Of a DNA stretch of 64,000 bases, positions 44,549 to 54,632 are shown one piece after another. This stretch comes from a bacterium (lineage in GTDB: Bacteria > Desulfobacterota > Deferrisomatia > Deferrisomatales > BM512). The notes under the pieces are model-generated. The model saw only the letters and a program-made list of their open reading frames with translations. It ran no database searches and was not told where the DNA came from. How positions within the stretch are numbered: the first letter of the stretch is position 1; each line of letters begins with the position of its first letter. The stretch covers positions 21,464-85,463 of the forward strand of contig SCTA01000034.1 of the NCBI GenBank assembly GCA_004322275.1, given 5' to 3'. The position numbers and the translations under genes are program-made.

Positions 44549-44576
44549 GGGGACCGGATTTCGCCGGTCCCCTCTA
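44547..44576 (-). terminator. Terminator of acs
   Basis: GGGGACCGG/CCGGTCCCC perfect 9-bp stem with loop ATTTCG, then on the minus strand TTGTTTTTTA. It lies ~20 bases after the acs stop. Confidence 0.9.
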
Positions 44577-44596
44577 TGGTCAGTTATACCGGCTTA

Positions 44597-46582
<1,986 letters not shown>

Positions 46583-46983
46583 CAGACTCTCCTTTCAGAT
46601 ATTGCAGTTCTCGGTCCGCCCCGGCCTTCGGGCCGCAAAGCGGGTTTAAAATAAAACACGAGTTTACAATATAGCGTCAAAGTTTAAGTGCCGCAAGACT
46701 AAATCAAAAAGAGCGGCGATAATTTGTGGCCCGCGACGGCTATGGGGGAAAAGACCCAGTGATATTAAGTACATATCTATAACGCCGATAGCTGTTCCCC
46801 CGGCGCTTTGGTTACCATTTCCACTATAGAGGGAATTTTTTGAAATTATTTAAACCGGATTTTTTACAGCGCCTCAAATGACGAATGCCCGGGCCGTTTT
46901 ATTCAAGCCGGCCTTCAAGGCGCAAAAATCCCGCCTTTCCCGGCTCCGCTCCGGGAGCGATTCGCCGTTTTTCGCACCGAAAT
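46583..46983. other. Gap upstream of acs without a gene
   Basis: Holds the acs promoter side on the minus strand: TTGACG at 46675-46680 read left with an AT-rich region 46645-46670 is a possible -35/-10 area. A short GC hairpin (CGGCTCCGCTCCGGGAGC) lies at 46939-46956. No coding potential, riboswitch or repeat family was recognised. Confidence 0.5.
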
Positions 46984-47316
46984 TCAGCGCACTCTTTTGA
47001 GATCCGTCGCCGTAAGCAATTTCCCGCTCGGGACGTAGGTAATCAGAAGCTCGGTTCCCTTGCCCAGGTCCTTCACGTCTACCGGGCTCCCCTTGAAGGT
47101 CACCTTCGCCTCCTTTTCGAGCTTGAAATCGAAGGAGCGGCTGCCCTTGTGGGTGCTCAAGACGACGTAGACAATCCCCCCCTTGACGTCGACCTTCTGG
47201 AGGAACCCCCTCATCACTCTGGTCTGCATGGAGGCCGAAGCCCCCGTCGCGCAGAGAAAAAGGGCGGCGAAGGTCAGCGATACGGCCGTTGCCCTAAAGA
47301 AATTTGTCTTCCCCAT
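46984..47316 (-). CDS. Small secreted protein of unknown function
   Basis: 110 residues from ATG 47316, preceded by GGAGG at 7 bases. Signal peptide 1-26 (GASAS cleavage) and a ~85-residue beta-type domain (GFLQKVDVKGGIVYVVLS; ELLITYVPSGKLLTATDLKRV) that resembles small OB-like periplasmic proteins. No family recognised. Starts further upstream lack signal-peptide sense. Confidence 0.65.
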   Translation of the reverse strand: MGKTNFFRATAVSLTFAALFLCATGASASMQTRVMRGFLQKVDVKGGIVYVVLSTHKGSRSFDFKLEKEAKVTFKGSPVDVKDLGKGTELLITYVPSGKLLTATDLKRVR

Positions 47317-47542
47317 TTTTTCTACCTCCATAAAGTGAAGGCTATCCCCACAAATCATGTTAGTACAAAATTTCACGACCGCAATACCCCCGGAAAAAGA
47401 CAGGCAGCCTGCCAAAACGGTAATACCGGATGGTTATCGGAGCGTCTAAAGCTCAGGGACAAAGGGTAGAGGAAGGCTTTGGGGGAGGGGTCCTCAAGGC
47501 CTTTCTTTTCTTGTCCTCTCAAAAATCCGGCGCGATTTTAGA

Positions 47543-47561
47543 AAGGCCTGTTTACGGACAA
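47543..47561 (+). repeat. 19-bp repeat, copy 1 (inverted with respect to 51421-51439)
   Basis: AAGGCCTGTTTACGGACAA here is the exact reverse complement of 51421-51439. It is 45 bases upstream of the HEAT-protein start codon. The other copy is 15 bases upstream of the AMMECR1 start. Confidence 0.6.
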
Positions 47562-47606
47562 CCCCTAAATGAAGTACAAGAAAATCCTCCGGGGAGATGA
47601 CTCATT

Positions 47607-48626
47607 TTGAAATCAATCAGCGGGACCGTTCTCATGCGTTATCTTGCCAGCTTGCTTGTTTTGCTTTTTCTTTGCGCCTTTGTTCCGGCGGCCTGCGCCG
47701 CCCCGGCCCCCGTTCCGAGAGAGCTTTTCGCAATGGAGCCGGGCAAGGCCGTCCAGCTCATCTCGCAATCGATAAGGGAAGAAGATCCCTCCGCCCTTTC
47801 CGCCGCCAGAGAGCTAATTACCCTGCACTCCCGCGCCATAGGCGGCGAGGAATCCCACGTCGCCTTCCTCTCCGGCCTTGTCGACAACCTCTCCGGTTTT
47901 ATCGGGAGCGACCGGATGAAGGCGAGGAACACCGCCGAGGAACTCCTCACTCTCATAGTCGATTCAATGGGAGGTTACGCCGACAGCGATTCGGAGCTTC
48001 GCCGGGAGCGCGCCCAGACGGTGATGAAGCGCGTGCGCGGCTGGATGGAAGAGGTGGGCAGGGACGGCGCCGCGCTTCTCAGCGCCAAAAGAATCATCGC
48101 CAAGATAGACGGTTACTTCCCGGCGATAGCGAGGGGCCTGGAAAAATCCGGGGAGGAAAAGGGGCGGCCCGCTTCCGGGAGCGGGGAGACAAAGGCCGGC
48201 GCGCTCCTCGGTTCCGGGGAAAAAAGCCTCGACAATTCGCTTGTTCTCATCGGAATAGTGTCTCGCGGCGTGGTTGACAAGTCCCCACAGGCAAGAAAAT
48301 CGTCGATGGAGATGGCGCAGAGGATAAACAAGGCGATATGGCTTGCGTACCGCGAGGGCGGGACGGAGCCGCGCAAGGACGCCGAAACCATACTGGTCGC
48401 CGTAAAAAGGCTGCTTGGCGACACGGACCCCTCCATTCGCCTGACCGCCGCTAAAACCGCCGGCGCTCTTCTGGACCGGAAAATGGCGGCCGGGCTCATA
48501 CGCCTTTTGAGCGATCCTGACGAATCGATAAAGCTGGCCGCGCTCGATTCGCTCAAAAAGTTAAGCGGCAAGGACTACGGACAGGACGAGAACCTCTGGA
48601 AGAGGTGGGAGACCGAAGGCAACTAG
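47607..48626 (+). CDS. Secreted HEAT-repeat protein
   Basis: 339 residues from TTG 47607 (GGGGAG at 10 bases) or 330 from ATG 47634; the signal peptide MRYLASLLVLLFLCAFVPAACA fits either. HEAT-like repeats occur at the C-terminus (LLGDTDPSIRLTAAKTAGALL; LSDPDESIKLAALDSLKKL). It shares with the gene at 36091 the N-terminal 'LIVDSMGGYADS / LMTDSATIRVRAER' type region and the C-terminal LSGKDYG...W motif. A periplasmic scaffold is likely. Confidence 0.78.
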   Translation: MKSISGTVLMRYLASLLVLLFLCAFVPAACAAPAPVPRELFAMEPGKAVQLISQSIREEDPSALSAARELITLHSRAIGGEESHVAFLSGLVDNLSGFIGSDRMKARNTAEELLTLIVDSMGGYADSDSELRRERAQTVMKRVRGWMEEVGRDGAALLSAKRIIAKIDGYFPAIARGLEKSGEEKGRPASGSGETKAGALLGSGEKSLDNSLVLIGIVSRGVVDKSPQARKSSMEMAQRINKAIWLAYREGGTEPRKDAETILVAVKRLLGDTDPSIRLTAAKTAGALLDRKMAAGLIRLLSDPDESIKLAALDSLKKLSGKDYGQDENLWKRWETEGN

Positions 48627-48642
48627 GGGGGTCGCGGTTTGG

Positions 48643-49218
48643 TCAGAAATCGAACCCCATGAGTAGGTAGGAGCCCGGCCCCTTGCCCTTTATCGAGCCG
48701 ACATCTTTGCCGCTCCCCTTGATGACGGAGTAGTCCAGCCCGACCCTGCCCCCCAGAGTCCAGCCTTCCGCCGGGATCAGGAAAAGCCCGGCGGCGCCGC
48801 CGAGGCCGTATCTTCTGAGGGTAAAATAGTCACCGGCTTCGGTCATCGAGCCTTCCAGGAAGGCGGCCGTAACTTCCGGCCCCGCCCAGAACTTCAGCTT
48901 CTCGCCTTTGCGGAAGTAATAGCCGAGAGCGCCGTTCAGGGACACCCCTTGCGCCGTGAAGTGTTCGTCATCGTCGGCCTGCCGGTTGTAAAGATTCTGG
49001 TAATTGACGCCGCCCAGAATCAGTTTTGAATCCCCTACGTCGGTTCTTCCCTCCAGGCCGAGGGAAAAGCCTGCCGTGTTCGAGAAGAGATTGTTGTCTC
49101 CCGCTTTCATGTCCCACCAGGCTCCGATCCCGCCGAGCCTCCAGGCCAGATCCCAAGCTTTGGCGGTGGAAGAGAGGAAGATCAGCGATACGGCAAGGAG
49201 AAAGAATCTGCCCTTCAT
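48643..49218 (-). CDS. Outer-membrane beta-barrel protein
   Basis: 191 residues; signal peptide 1-21 (TAKAWD). Alternating hydrophobic/aromatic strands with Gly-rich turns (AWRLGGIGAWWDMKAGDNN; LGGAAGLFLIPAEGW) and a C-terminal Phe (LLMGFDF), the sign of an OmpA/OmpW-like eight-stranded barrel. Convergent with the HEAT gene 47607. Confidence 0.78.
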   Translation of the reverse strand: MKGRFFLLAVSLIFLSSTAKAWDLAWRLGGIGAWWDMKAGDNNLFSNTAGFSLGLEGRTDVGDSKLILGGVNYQNLYNRQADDDEHFTAQGVSLNGALGYYFRKGEKLKFWAGPEVTAAFLEGSMTEAGDYFTLRRYGLGGAAGLFLIPAEGWTLGGRVGLDYSVIKGSGKDVGSIKGKGPGSYLLMGFDF

Positions 49219-49401
49219 CGGGAAAAATTCCTTTCGGGAAAAACTTTCTTAAAAAAACAGGCCGATTGGCGTTATAAAAGCATTTACGGCTGCAACCACC
49301 CATTTGTTTCTTGCCGGTAGAGAGCGCCGCGCGGGACTGTTGCAGCCTTTTTTATAAGTATACGCCCAAGCGGCAGGGCTCTCAAAAAAAACGGAGACAA
49401 T

Positions 49402-50253
49402 ATGAGGTTCTGCAAGGCGCTGGCCTTCCTGGCCGGACTCTTTTTCTGCGCTTCCTCTTTCGCGGGAGAAGGGGCTCTGGCGGTAAAGATGAAAAACGAA
49501 GACGAGATGGCGGTCATGGTCGTCAGCCAATCGGGGTCAATGAAGTTCGATTCCGAGAACGATTTTATGGTAATCGGACAAAACGGCGAAGCGGTTGTCC
49601 CCATCTACCCCTTCGAGATTTTTGAAGACCGTTTCTGGTCCGAGCCCCTTCCCGAAGAGGTTTTCAAAAAAATAAGCGAAGGGATGGCGGTTCGCCCCGT
49701 CACTCTGGGCAAGGAGCCCCACTGGGAGATTCGCTACAGGGGGGCCGAGTTTCTTCTCTACAGGAAGAAAAAAAGGGTGGCCGAGCTCAGGCTGCTTCTC
49801 GAAACCCTGTTGGACCGCACGAACGTGATACGCGACAACCTCCAGAGTTACAGCGCCGAGATCGCCCGCGACGCCGAAAAAGCCGACGAAATGAAAACGG
49901 CGAACAAGCTGAGAAGCGAAGTCGCTTCCCTCATCGACGACCGCGACGGGATAAACCGGAAGATCAACGACCTTCTTCCCAGGACCGAAAAAAACCAGAA
50001 AAAAATTGACCGCCTGTCCGAAGAATTGACCGACATGGAGACGAAGCTGGCCGAAAAGCGCGGGGAGATCGAGAAGGAGGAGTACAGGGCGGGGATTTCG
50101 ACTCAAAAGATGTTCGACAGCATGCGCAACGCCGCCAGCACGCTGCAGGAGGCCTCCGCCGAGATACAGGCCCTCTCGACGGAGCTTTACAACGCGCTTT
50201 CGCAACTGGAGTACATCGAGCAAAACATACAAAAGCCCTCGCAAAAACCCTGA
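49402..50253 (+). CDS. Secreted coiled-coil protein
   Basis: 283 residues; signal peptide 1-21 (SSFAGEG). Residues 25-120 form a compact domain with no recognised family; residues 122-270 are a long coiled coil (KKRVAELRLLLETLLDRTNVI ... LSEELTDMETKLAEKRGEIEKEE, in parts). It likely works in the periplasm. A single gene, divergent from the barrel protein. Confidence 0.7.
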   Translation: MRFCKALAFLAGLFFCASSFAGEGALAVKMKNEDEMAVMVVSQSGSMKFDSENDFMVIGQNGEAVVPIYPFEIFEDRFWSEPLPEEVFKKISEGMAVRPVTLGKEPHWEIRYRGAEFLLYRKKKRVAELRLLLETLLDRTNVIRDNLQSYSAEIARDAEKADEMKTANKLRSEVASLIDDRDGINRKINDLLPRTEKNQKKIDRLSEELTDMETKLAEKRGEIEKEEYRAGISTQKMFDSMRNAASTLQEASAEIQALSTELYNALSQLEYIEQNIQKPSQKP

Positions 50254-50393
50254 AAAACGCGCGAGCTGTTAAAAAAGGTTATGTTGAACCGCGACGGGTT
50301 ATACTGGCTCTCCACTTTTGAATCCGTATCGTGCTATAAGGGATGGTTAAAGATAAAATGTATCGCGGCAATGCCCAAAGGGGATTTTTTGGC

Positions 50394-51317
50394 ATGGTGA
50401 TTTCAAGGAACGTTCTGGCTCTTTCGCTTATTTTCGCCTCTTCCGTCGCCTTCGCCTTTCCGGAGAACGTAACCCTCACCGCTCCTTCGGGGGCCGGAGA
50501 GTTCGGGTACGCCCTGGCGCAGGGAGACCTGAACGGCGACACCTTCCCCGATCTTGTCGTCGGGGCTCCCGGAAACCCCGGAGGCTCTCTTTATCTTTAC
50601 GCCGGGGGCGAGGGCGGGCTTTCGACTTCCCCCTTCTGGTCGATGACCCTGGACAGCTCCACCGGCAGCGGCCTCGGCGCCGCAATATCTGTCGCGGACG
50701 TCAACGGCGACGATTTTTTGGATATTCTCGTCCTCGTAGACAGCGGCGCTCCCGGCGGCCCCTTCCCCTTCGCCCTTTTCGGCACAGGCACAGCCGAAGG
50801 CCCCGGAAAGATCCTTAACTCCCGTCCCGCGTCCACGGTGGTCGCCTCGGTCAGGAGCCTCACGGCGGATTTCGACTCCGACGATTTTGACGACGGCGCG
50901 GTGGGAGACCCCGATGCCGGCACTGTGGCGGTGCGCTATACCGACAATCCCTTCGTCAACGACCCGCCGGTCTGGCAGGGGATGGAGATCAGCGTAAGCC
51001 CGGAAGCCTCGGCCGGCACGGCGCTCGGAACGATAGAGGCCTTCGACCCCGAAGGGGAGCCGCTTACCTTCACAAAGACCGACGGCTCCCTTACCGGCTT
51101 TGTCTCGCTTAACTCTACAACCGGCGAGCTTACTCTGGTTGCTCCCTCCCTCCTGCCGGTTCCCGACGAGGGTGAGTCGCTTGAGGTGATAATGCCGGTG
51201 CTCGTCTCCGACGGGGAAAAGAACTCCATAAACGAAGTCACCTTCGAGATACTCCACAGAAAAACCGACGAAGGGATTTTCGTAGGGCCGTGTTTTCTGG
51301 GAACTCTGGGGCTGTAG
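50394..51317 (+). CDS. FG-GAP and cadherin-like secreted protein
   Basis: 307 residues from ATG 50394 (MVISRNVLALSLIFASSVAFA signal peptide, AAAGGGGA upstream); the longer in-frame start at 50343 is less good. FG-GAP blade motifs GDLNGDTFPDLVVGAPGN and ADVNGDDFLDILVLVD, with Asp-rich calcium loops, fill 25-200; a cadherin-like beta-sandwich (FDPEGEPLTFTKTDGSLTGFV...) follows. The C-terminus ends GIFVGPCFLGTLGL without a membrane anchor. Cell-surface or secreted adhesion is plausible. Confidence 0.75.
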   Translation: MVISRNVLALSLIFASSVAFAFPENVTLTAPSGAGEFGYALAQGDLNGDTFPDLVVGAPGNPGGSLYLYAGGEGGLSTSPFWSMTLDSSTGSGLGAAISVADVNGDDFLDILVLVDSGAPGGPFPFALFGTGTAEGPGKILNSRPASTVVASVRSLTADFDSDDFDDGAVGDPDAGTVAVRYTDNPFVNDPPVWQGMEISVSPEASAGTALGTIEAFDPEGEPLTFTKTDGSLTGFVSLNSTTGELTLVAPSLLPVPDEGESLEVIMPVLVSDGEKNSINEVTFEILHRKTDEGIFVGPCFLGTLGL

Positions 51318-51336
51318 GTTTTTCCTCCCGAGAAGC

Positions 51337-51369
51337 AAAAGCGCCGCGCCCGAAAAGCGCGGCTTTTTT
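51337..51369 (+). terminator. Terminator of the FG-GAP gene
   Basis: GCCGCGC (51343-51349) and GCGCGGC (51357-51363) with a CCGAAAA loop, flanked by AAAA and TTTTTT. It ends the gene 20-50 bases after the stop. Confidence 0.85.
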
Positions 51370-51420
51370 GTTTGCGCTTTTTGCCAACTGACCTTTCAGG
51401 GGGTAGTTTTCTTTCAGGGC

Positions 51421-51439
51421 TTGTCCGTAAACAGGCCTT
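51421..51439 (-). repeat. 19-bp repeat, copy 2
   Basis: Exact reverse complement of 47543-47561. It lies 15 bases upstream of the AMMECR1 start and overlaps the likely transcription or translation start region. No matching known site is recognised. Confidence 0.6.
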
Positions 51440-51454
51440 ACAGGAGGAGGACGG

Positions 51455-52054
51455 ATGTTCCTTAGCGACGACGAAAAGAAACTGGCGCTCGCAATGGCGC
51501 GAAGGACCCTGGTCATATACCTCGAAGAGGGAAGAAAGCCTCACCGCGAGGAGCTTTGGGTGCCGGAGGAGGGGATATTTCTGGAGAACCGCGCCGTCTT
51601 CGTCACCCTCAAGGAGAAAGGAGAGCTTCGCGGCTGCATAGGCCATATCGTGCCCGTCGAGCCGCTCTGGATGAGCATAAGGGGCAACGCGATTTCAGCC
51701 GCTACCCGCGACCCGCGCTTCCCCAAGGTCAGCGCGAGGGAACTGCCGGATATAAGGGTAGAGATAAGCGTCCTCACCCCGCCCGTGCCCATAGAAGGGC
51801 CGGAGAAGTTCGAGGTGGGAAAGCAGGGGATAATTCTGGAGCTGGGAGGGTACAACGCCGTCTTTTTGCCGCAGGTTGCGCCGGAGCAGGGGTGGGACGC
51901 GAACACCGCTCTCGCCTACCTGTCGATGAAAGCGGGGCTTCCTCCCAACGGCTGGCAAAATCCGAGAGCGAGCTTCAGGGTCTTCGAGGCGGAGGTTTTC
52001 GGGGAGGATTGCGGATTTGACATGGAGCCGTGCGATACCCCGATCAGCGTCTAA
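51455..52054 (+). CDS. AMMECR1-domain protein
   Basis: 199 residues covering one AMMECR1 domain, with its signature LRGCIG at about 66-71 and the RDPRFPKVSARELPDIRVEIS segment. In bacteria these genes usually occur with a Memo-like dioxygenase and a radical SAM protein (AmmeMemoRadiSam); neither partner is near, so this is a stand-alone copy. Activity is unknown. AGGAGGAGG supports ATG 51455. Confidence 0.92.
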   Translation: MFLSDDEKKLALAMARRTLVIYLEEGRKPHREELWVPEEGIFLENRAVFVTLKEKGELRGCIGHIVPVEPLWMSIRGNAISAATRDPRFPKVSARELPDIRVEISVLTPPVPIEGPEKFEVGKQGIILELGGYNAVFLPQVAPEQGWDANTALAYLSMKAGLPPNGWQNPRASFRVFEAEVFGEDCGFDMEPCDTPISV

Positions 52055-52196
52055 GAGATTGTCGAAAACTGCTGCGAGCCACGTCTTCATCGTCGCGTGC
52101 TCGCTCAAGGGCTCGCCGTAGCGCTGCTACTGCCTCGCCCTCTCGCTGCGCGTCTCCTTGAATCCGGGGCTTCTCGCGACGTTTTCGACAACCTCT
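52055..52196. repeat. Palindromic intergenic repeat, family A copy 5
   Basis: Starts at the base after the AMMECR1 stop. GAGATTGTCGAAAACTGC and GACGTTTTCGACAACCTC pair; the inner arms are GCGAGCCACGTCTTC and GAATCCGGGGCTTCTCGC. It lies between convergent AMMECR1 and hsp20 genes. Confidence 0.88.
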
Positions 52197-52238
52197 TGAA
52201 AGTTGTAACGGACTTTCGGGCGGCCCGGCGGAGAGGCT

Positions 52239-52661
52239 TTAGTCCTGCTTTTGGGCCCTGAAAGGCAGTTCCACGGTAAGCACCCCGTTTTCCAGCACCG
52301 CTTCGGCTCTTTCTCCGTCTACGGCTTCGGGCAGGTCGAGAACCCTTGAGAAGGGGCCTTTGCGGGTCTCGACGCGGATGGGTTTTCCGAGGGTTTTGGG
52401 CAGCGCGCCGCCCCACTCGCCCTTTATGACGAGGGAGCCGGGCCCGGCCAGCAACTTCAGGGAATCGGGAGCGACGCCGGGAAGTTCGGCGACTACGCGC
52501 ACCCCCTCCCTGGTCTCCTCGACGTCCACCGAAGGCATAAACCCTTCCTCAGGTCCGTCAAAGGAATCGCCGTCTTCGGAAGAGTCTCCGGCTACCTCCC
52601 TGAGGATGGCTTCGAGGGCTTTTTCCAGTTCAATTCGATCTTCGGGATCGTTCCATCTCAT
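52239..52661 (-). CDS. Hsp20 family small heat-shock protein
   Basis: 140 residues from ATG 52661. The alpha-crystallin domain spans 45-138 (PSVDVEETREGVRVVAELPGV; ENGVLTVELPF, the conserved A-x-x-x-N-G-V-L/I type motif). The N-terminal arm is acidic and short. A holdase of the small heat-shock type is expected. The C-terminal I/V-x-I/V anchor motif is not present after VELPF. Confidence 0.85.
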   Translation of the reverse strand: MRWNDPEDRIELEKALEAILREVAGDSSEDGDSFDGPEEGFMPSVDVEETREGVRVVAELPGVAPDSLKLLAGPGSLVIKGEWGGALPKTLGKPIRVETRKGPFSRVLDLPEAVDGERAEAVLENGVLTVELPFRAQKQD

Positions 52662-52839
52662 CGCGCACAAGCGCGTCTCCTTTTTATAAACGCCGCGAGT
52701 AGATTTTGTTTCGCCATTTATCGGCGACTTCACGCTTTAAGGTTAAGCGGCGCAATCGTACCTTCTGGGCGACCAATGTCAAGTTGTTTTGCTAAAAATT
52801 TACCCCCAATTTTTTTTCCATGCTGATATCCTTTCGACG

Positions 52840-53700
52840 ATGAAAAGAGCACCCGCCGTTTCGGCCATAATTCCGACCTTCAACAGAAGAGAATTCGCGG
52901 CCGAGGCCGTCAGAAGCGTCCTCTCCCAGACCTTTGACGATTTTGAGCTAATAGTGGTTGACGACGGCAGCGAGGACTCCACCGCAGCCTTTCTTGAGGA
53001 GACCTTCGCAGACCCGCGCCTTCGCGTCATCCGGCAGGGAAACCGGGGCGTCTCCGCGGCGCGGAACACCGGCGTCGGCCAATCGCGCGGTGAGTTTCTG
53101 GCCTTCCTCGATTCGGACGACCTCTGGACAGAAGAAAAACTTCGCCTTTCGCGAAAGGCGCTCGAAGAGCATCCCGAGGCGGCGCTGGTCTACACCGAAG
53201 AGATATGGCACAGGCGCGGCAAATGGGCCAACCCCTGCTCCCACCACGCCAAGCGCTCGGGGTGGATCTTTCCCCACTGCATCCCCCTCTGCATCATAAG
53301 CCCCTCTTCGGCGGTTATACGGCGCGAAGCATTCATGAAAGCGGGCGGTTTCGATGAATCTCTGCCCGCCTGCGAGGATTACGACCTGTGGCTGCGCCTT
53401 ACCTCGCGCCATAGCGTCCACCTCGTCGAAGAAAAGCTGATAATAAAGAGAAACGGCCACGAAGGGCAGCTTTCCGCCATACACTTCGCGCAGGATCGCT
53501 ACCGGGTGGCGGCGCTCTGGAAGATAGCCCTGGACGAAGAGGTGAGGGGCGACTGGAGGATCGAGGCGCTGAAGGCCATAGCCGAAAAATCGCACATCGT
53601 CGCCGAAGGCGCGCTAAAGCGCGGCAACGTCGAACGCTCCGAGATATTCTCTCACTCCCGGAAGGAGGCGCTCTTTTGTCTGGCGAAACTTCAGGGCTGA
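52840..53700 (+). CDS. Glycosyltransferase family 2
   Basis: 286 residues from ATG 52840. GT-A fold with VSAIIPTFNRREF, the nucleotide-binding VVDDGS, and the metal-binding FLDSDD; ARNTGVGQSRGEF lies between. The C-terminal part has ED-type acceptor segment EDYDLW. The product is likely a cell-surface glycan. Its last 25 bases overlap the ParB-like gene start. A GT2 before a ParB-like gene has no obvious functional link. Confidence 0.87.
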   Translation: MKRAPAVSAIIPTFNRREFAAEAVRSVLSQTFDDFELIVVDDGSEDSTAAFLEETFADPRLRVIRQGNRGVSAARNTGVGQSRGEFLAFLDSDDLWTEEKLRLSRKALEEHPEAALVYTEEIWHRRGKWANPCSHHAKRSGWIFPHCIPLCIISPSSAVIRREAFMKAGGFDESLPACEDYDLWLRLTSRHSVHLVEEKLIIKRNGHEGQLSAIHFAQDRYRVAALWKIALDEEVRGDWRIEALKAIAEKSHIVAEGALKRGNVERSEIFSHSRKEALFCLAKLQG

Positions 53701-54632
53701 AAACTCTGCCCGTTGAACTCCTGCGCTCCGGGGAGGAGATTTACTCCTTTTCGGCGAAGGGAGAGGAACACCAAAAAGCGTTGGCGGAGTCGGTGGCGCG
53801 CTACGGGCTCCTGCGCCCTCTGCTGGTCCTTCACGAAGGCGAGGGGTATCTCGTAGCCTCGGGGTCGGCGAGACTTCGCGCACTCAAAGAGGCCGGAATG
53901 GAGGAAGCGCCCTGCGCCGTCTTCAAGGGCGATGAAAGCTCCCTCTTCGACCTGCTGCTGGAAGAAGCTCTCGCCTCCGGCGTGCTCAACCCCGCTGAAA
54001 TCTGCCTGTACCTTAAAAAAAGAATGGAGCGGACCGGCGAGGACGCCGAAACGCTGGCCCGAAGCGGCGTACTCGAAAAACTCGGACTTCCGCCGCGCCC
54101 CGGAGCGATGGACGACCCCCTTTTCGTCGCCGGTCTTCCCAAAGAGGAGCTTTTGCGTTTCGCGAAGGGGGAGATTCCCTTCCGGGGGGTGCGCATACTC
54201 GCTTCTGCTCCCCGCGGGGACGCGCTGACGGTCCTTGAACTGACGCGGGGACTCCGCATCGGGCAGAACAAGTTCCACGACCTCGCGCGGCAGCTTCTTG
54301 AGTGCGCGTGGCGCGAGGGGATAACGGTCAAAGAGTGGGCGAAAAGGGAGAAGCTTTACGATTTTAAAGGCGACGGCGACCAACTCCGCGAAAAGGTGTT
54401 TTCCCTTCGCTATCCAACCGTCGCCGGGTGGTCGGCGTCCTTTCTCGATGACGCGAAGCTGGCCGACCTCCCCGCAAACGTCCGGGTCGAGCACTCGAAG
54501 GGGTTCGAGGGCGGGAAACTGCGCCTCATAATCTCCTTCGGCAGCCTCGAAGAGCTCTCGAAAGCCGCAAAAGAGGTGGAGAAAAAAGCTTCTGCCGGAG
54601 ACCTCGACCCCCTTCTGAAGTACTTGGAATGA
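53676..54632 (+). CDS. ParB-like nuclease-domain protein
   Basis: 318 residues from TTG 53676, with GAAGGAGG 8 bases upstream. Residues ~10-100 form a ParB/Srx-type domain (LPVELLRSGEEIYSF ... ESVARYGLLRPLLVL ... YLVASGSARLRALKEAG); the usual GxxR of ParB appears as ASGSARLRAL. The remainder holds a region like the ParB HTH, then ~180 residues of no recognised family. No parA is near, so it is not a chromosome partition ParB. It overlaps the next gene by 4 bases (ATGA), so they are co-translated. Confidence 0.75.
   Translation: MSGETSGLKTLPVELLRSGEEIYSFSAKGEEHQKALAESVARYGLLRPLLVLHEGEGYLVASGSARLRALKEAGMEEAPCAVFKGDESSLFDLLLEEALASGVLNPAEICLYLKKRMERTGEDAETLARSGVLEKLGLPPRPGAMDDPLFVAGLPKEELLRFAKGEIPFRGVRILASAPRGDALTVLELTRGLRIGQNKFHDLARQLLECAWREGITVKEWAKREKLYDFKGDGDQLREKVFSLRYPTVAGWSASFLDDAKLADLPANVRVEHSKGFEGGKLRLIISFGSLEELSKAAKEVEKKASAGDLDPLLKYLE

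Noticed and set aside
53676..54632. Chromosome-partition ParB
   Set aside because: No parA neighbour, the C-terminal part is unlike ParB, and the gene is coupled to a radical SAM gene.
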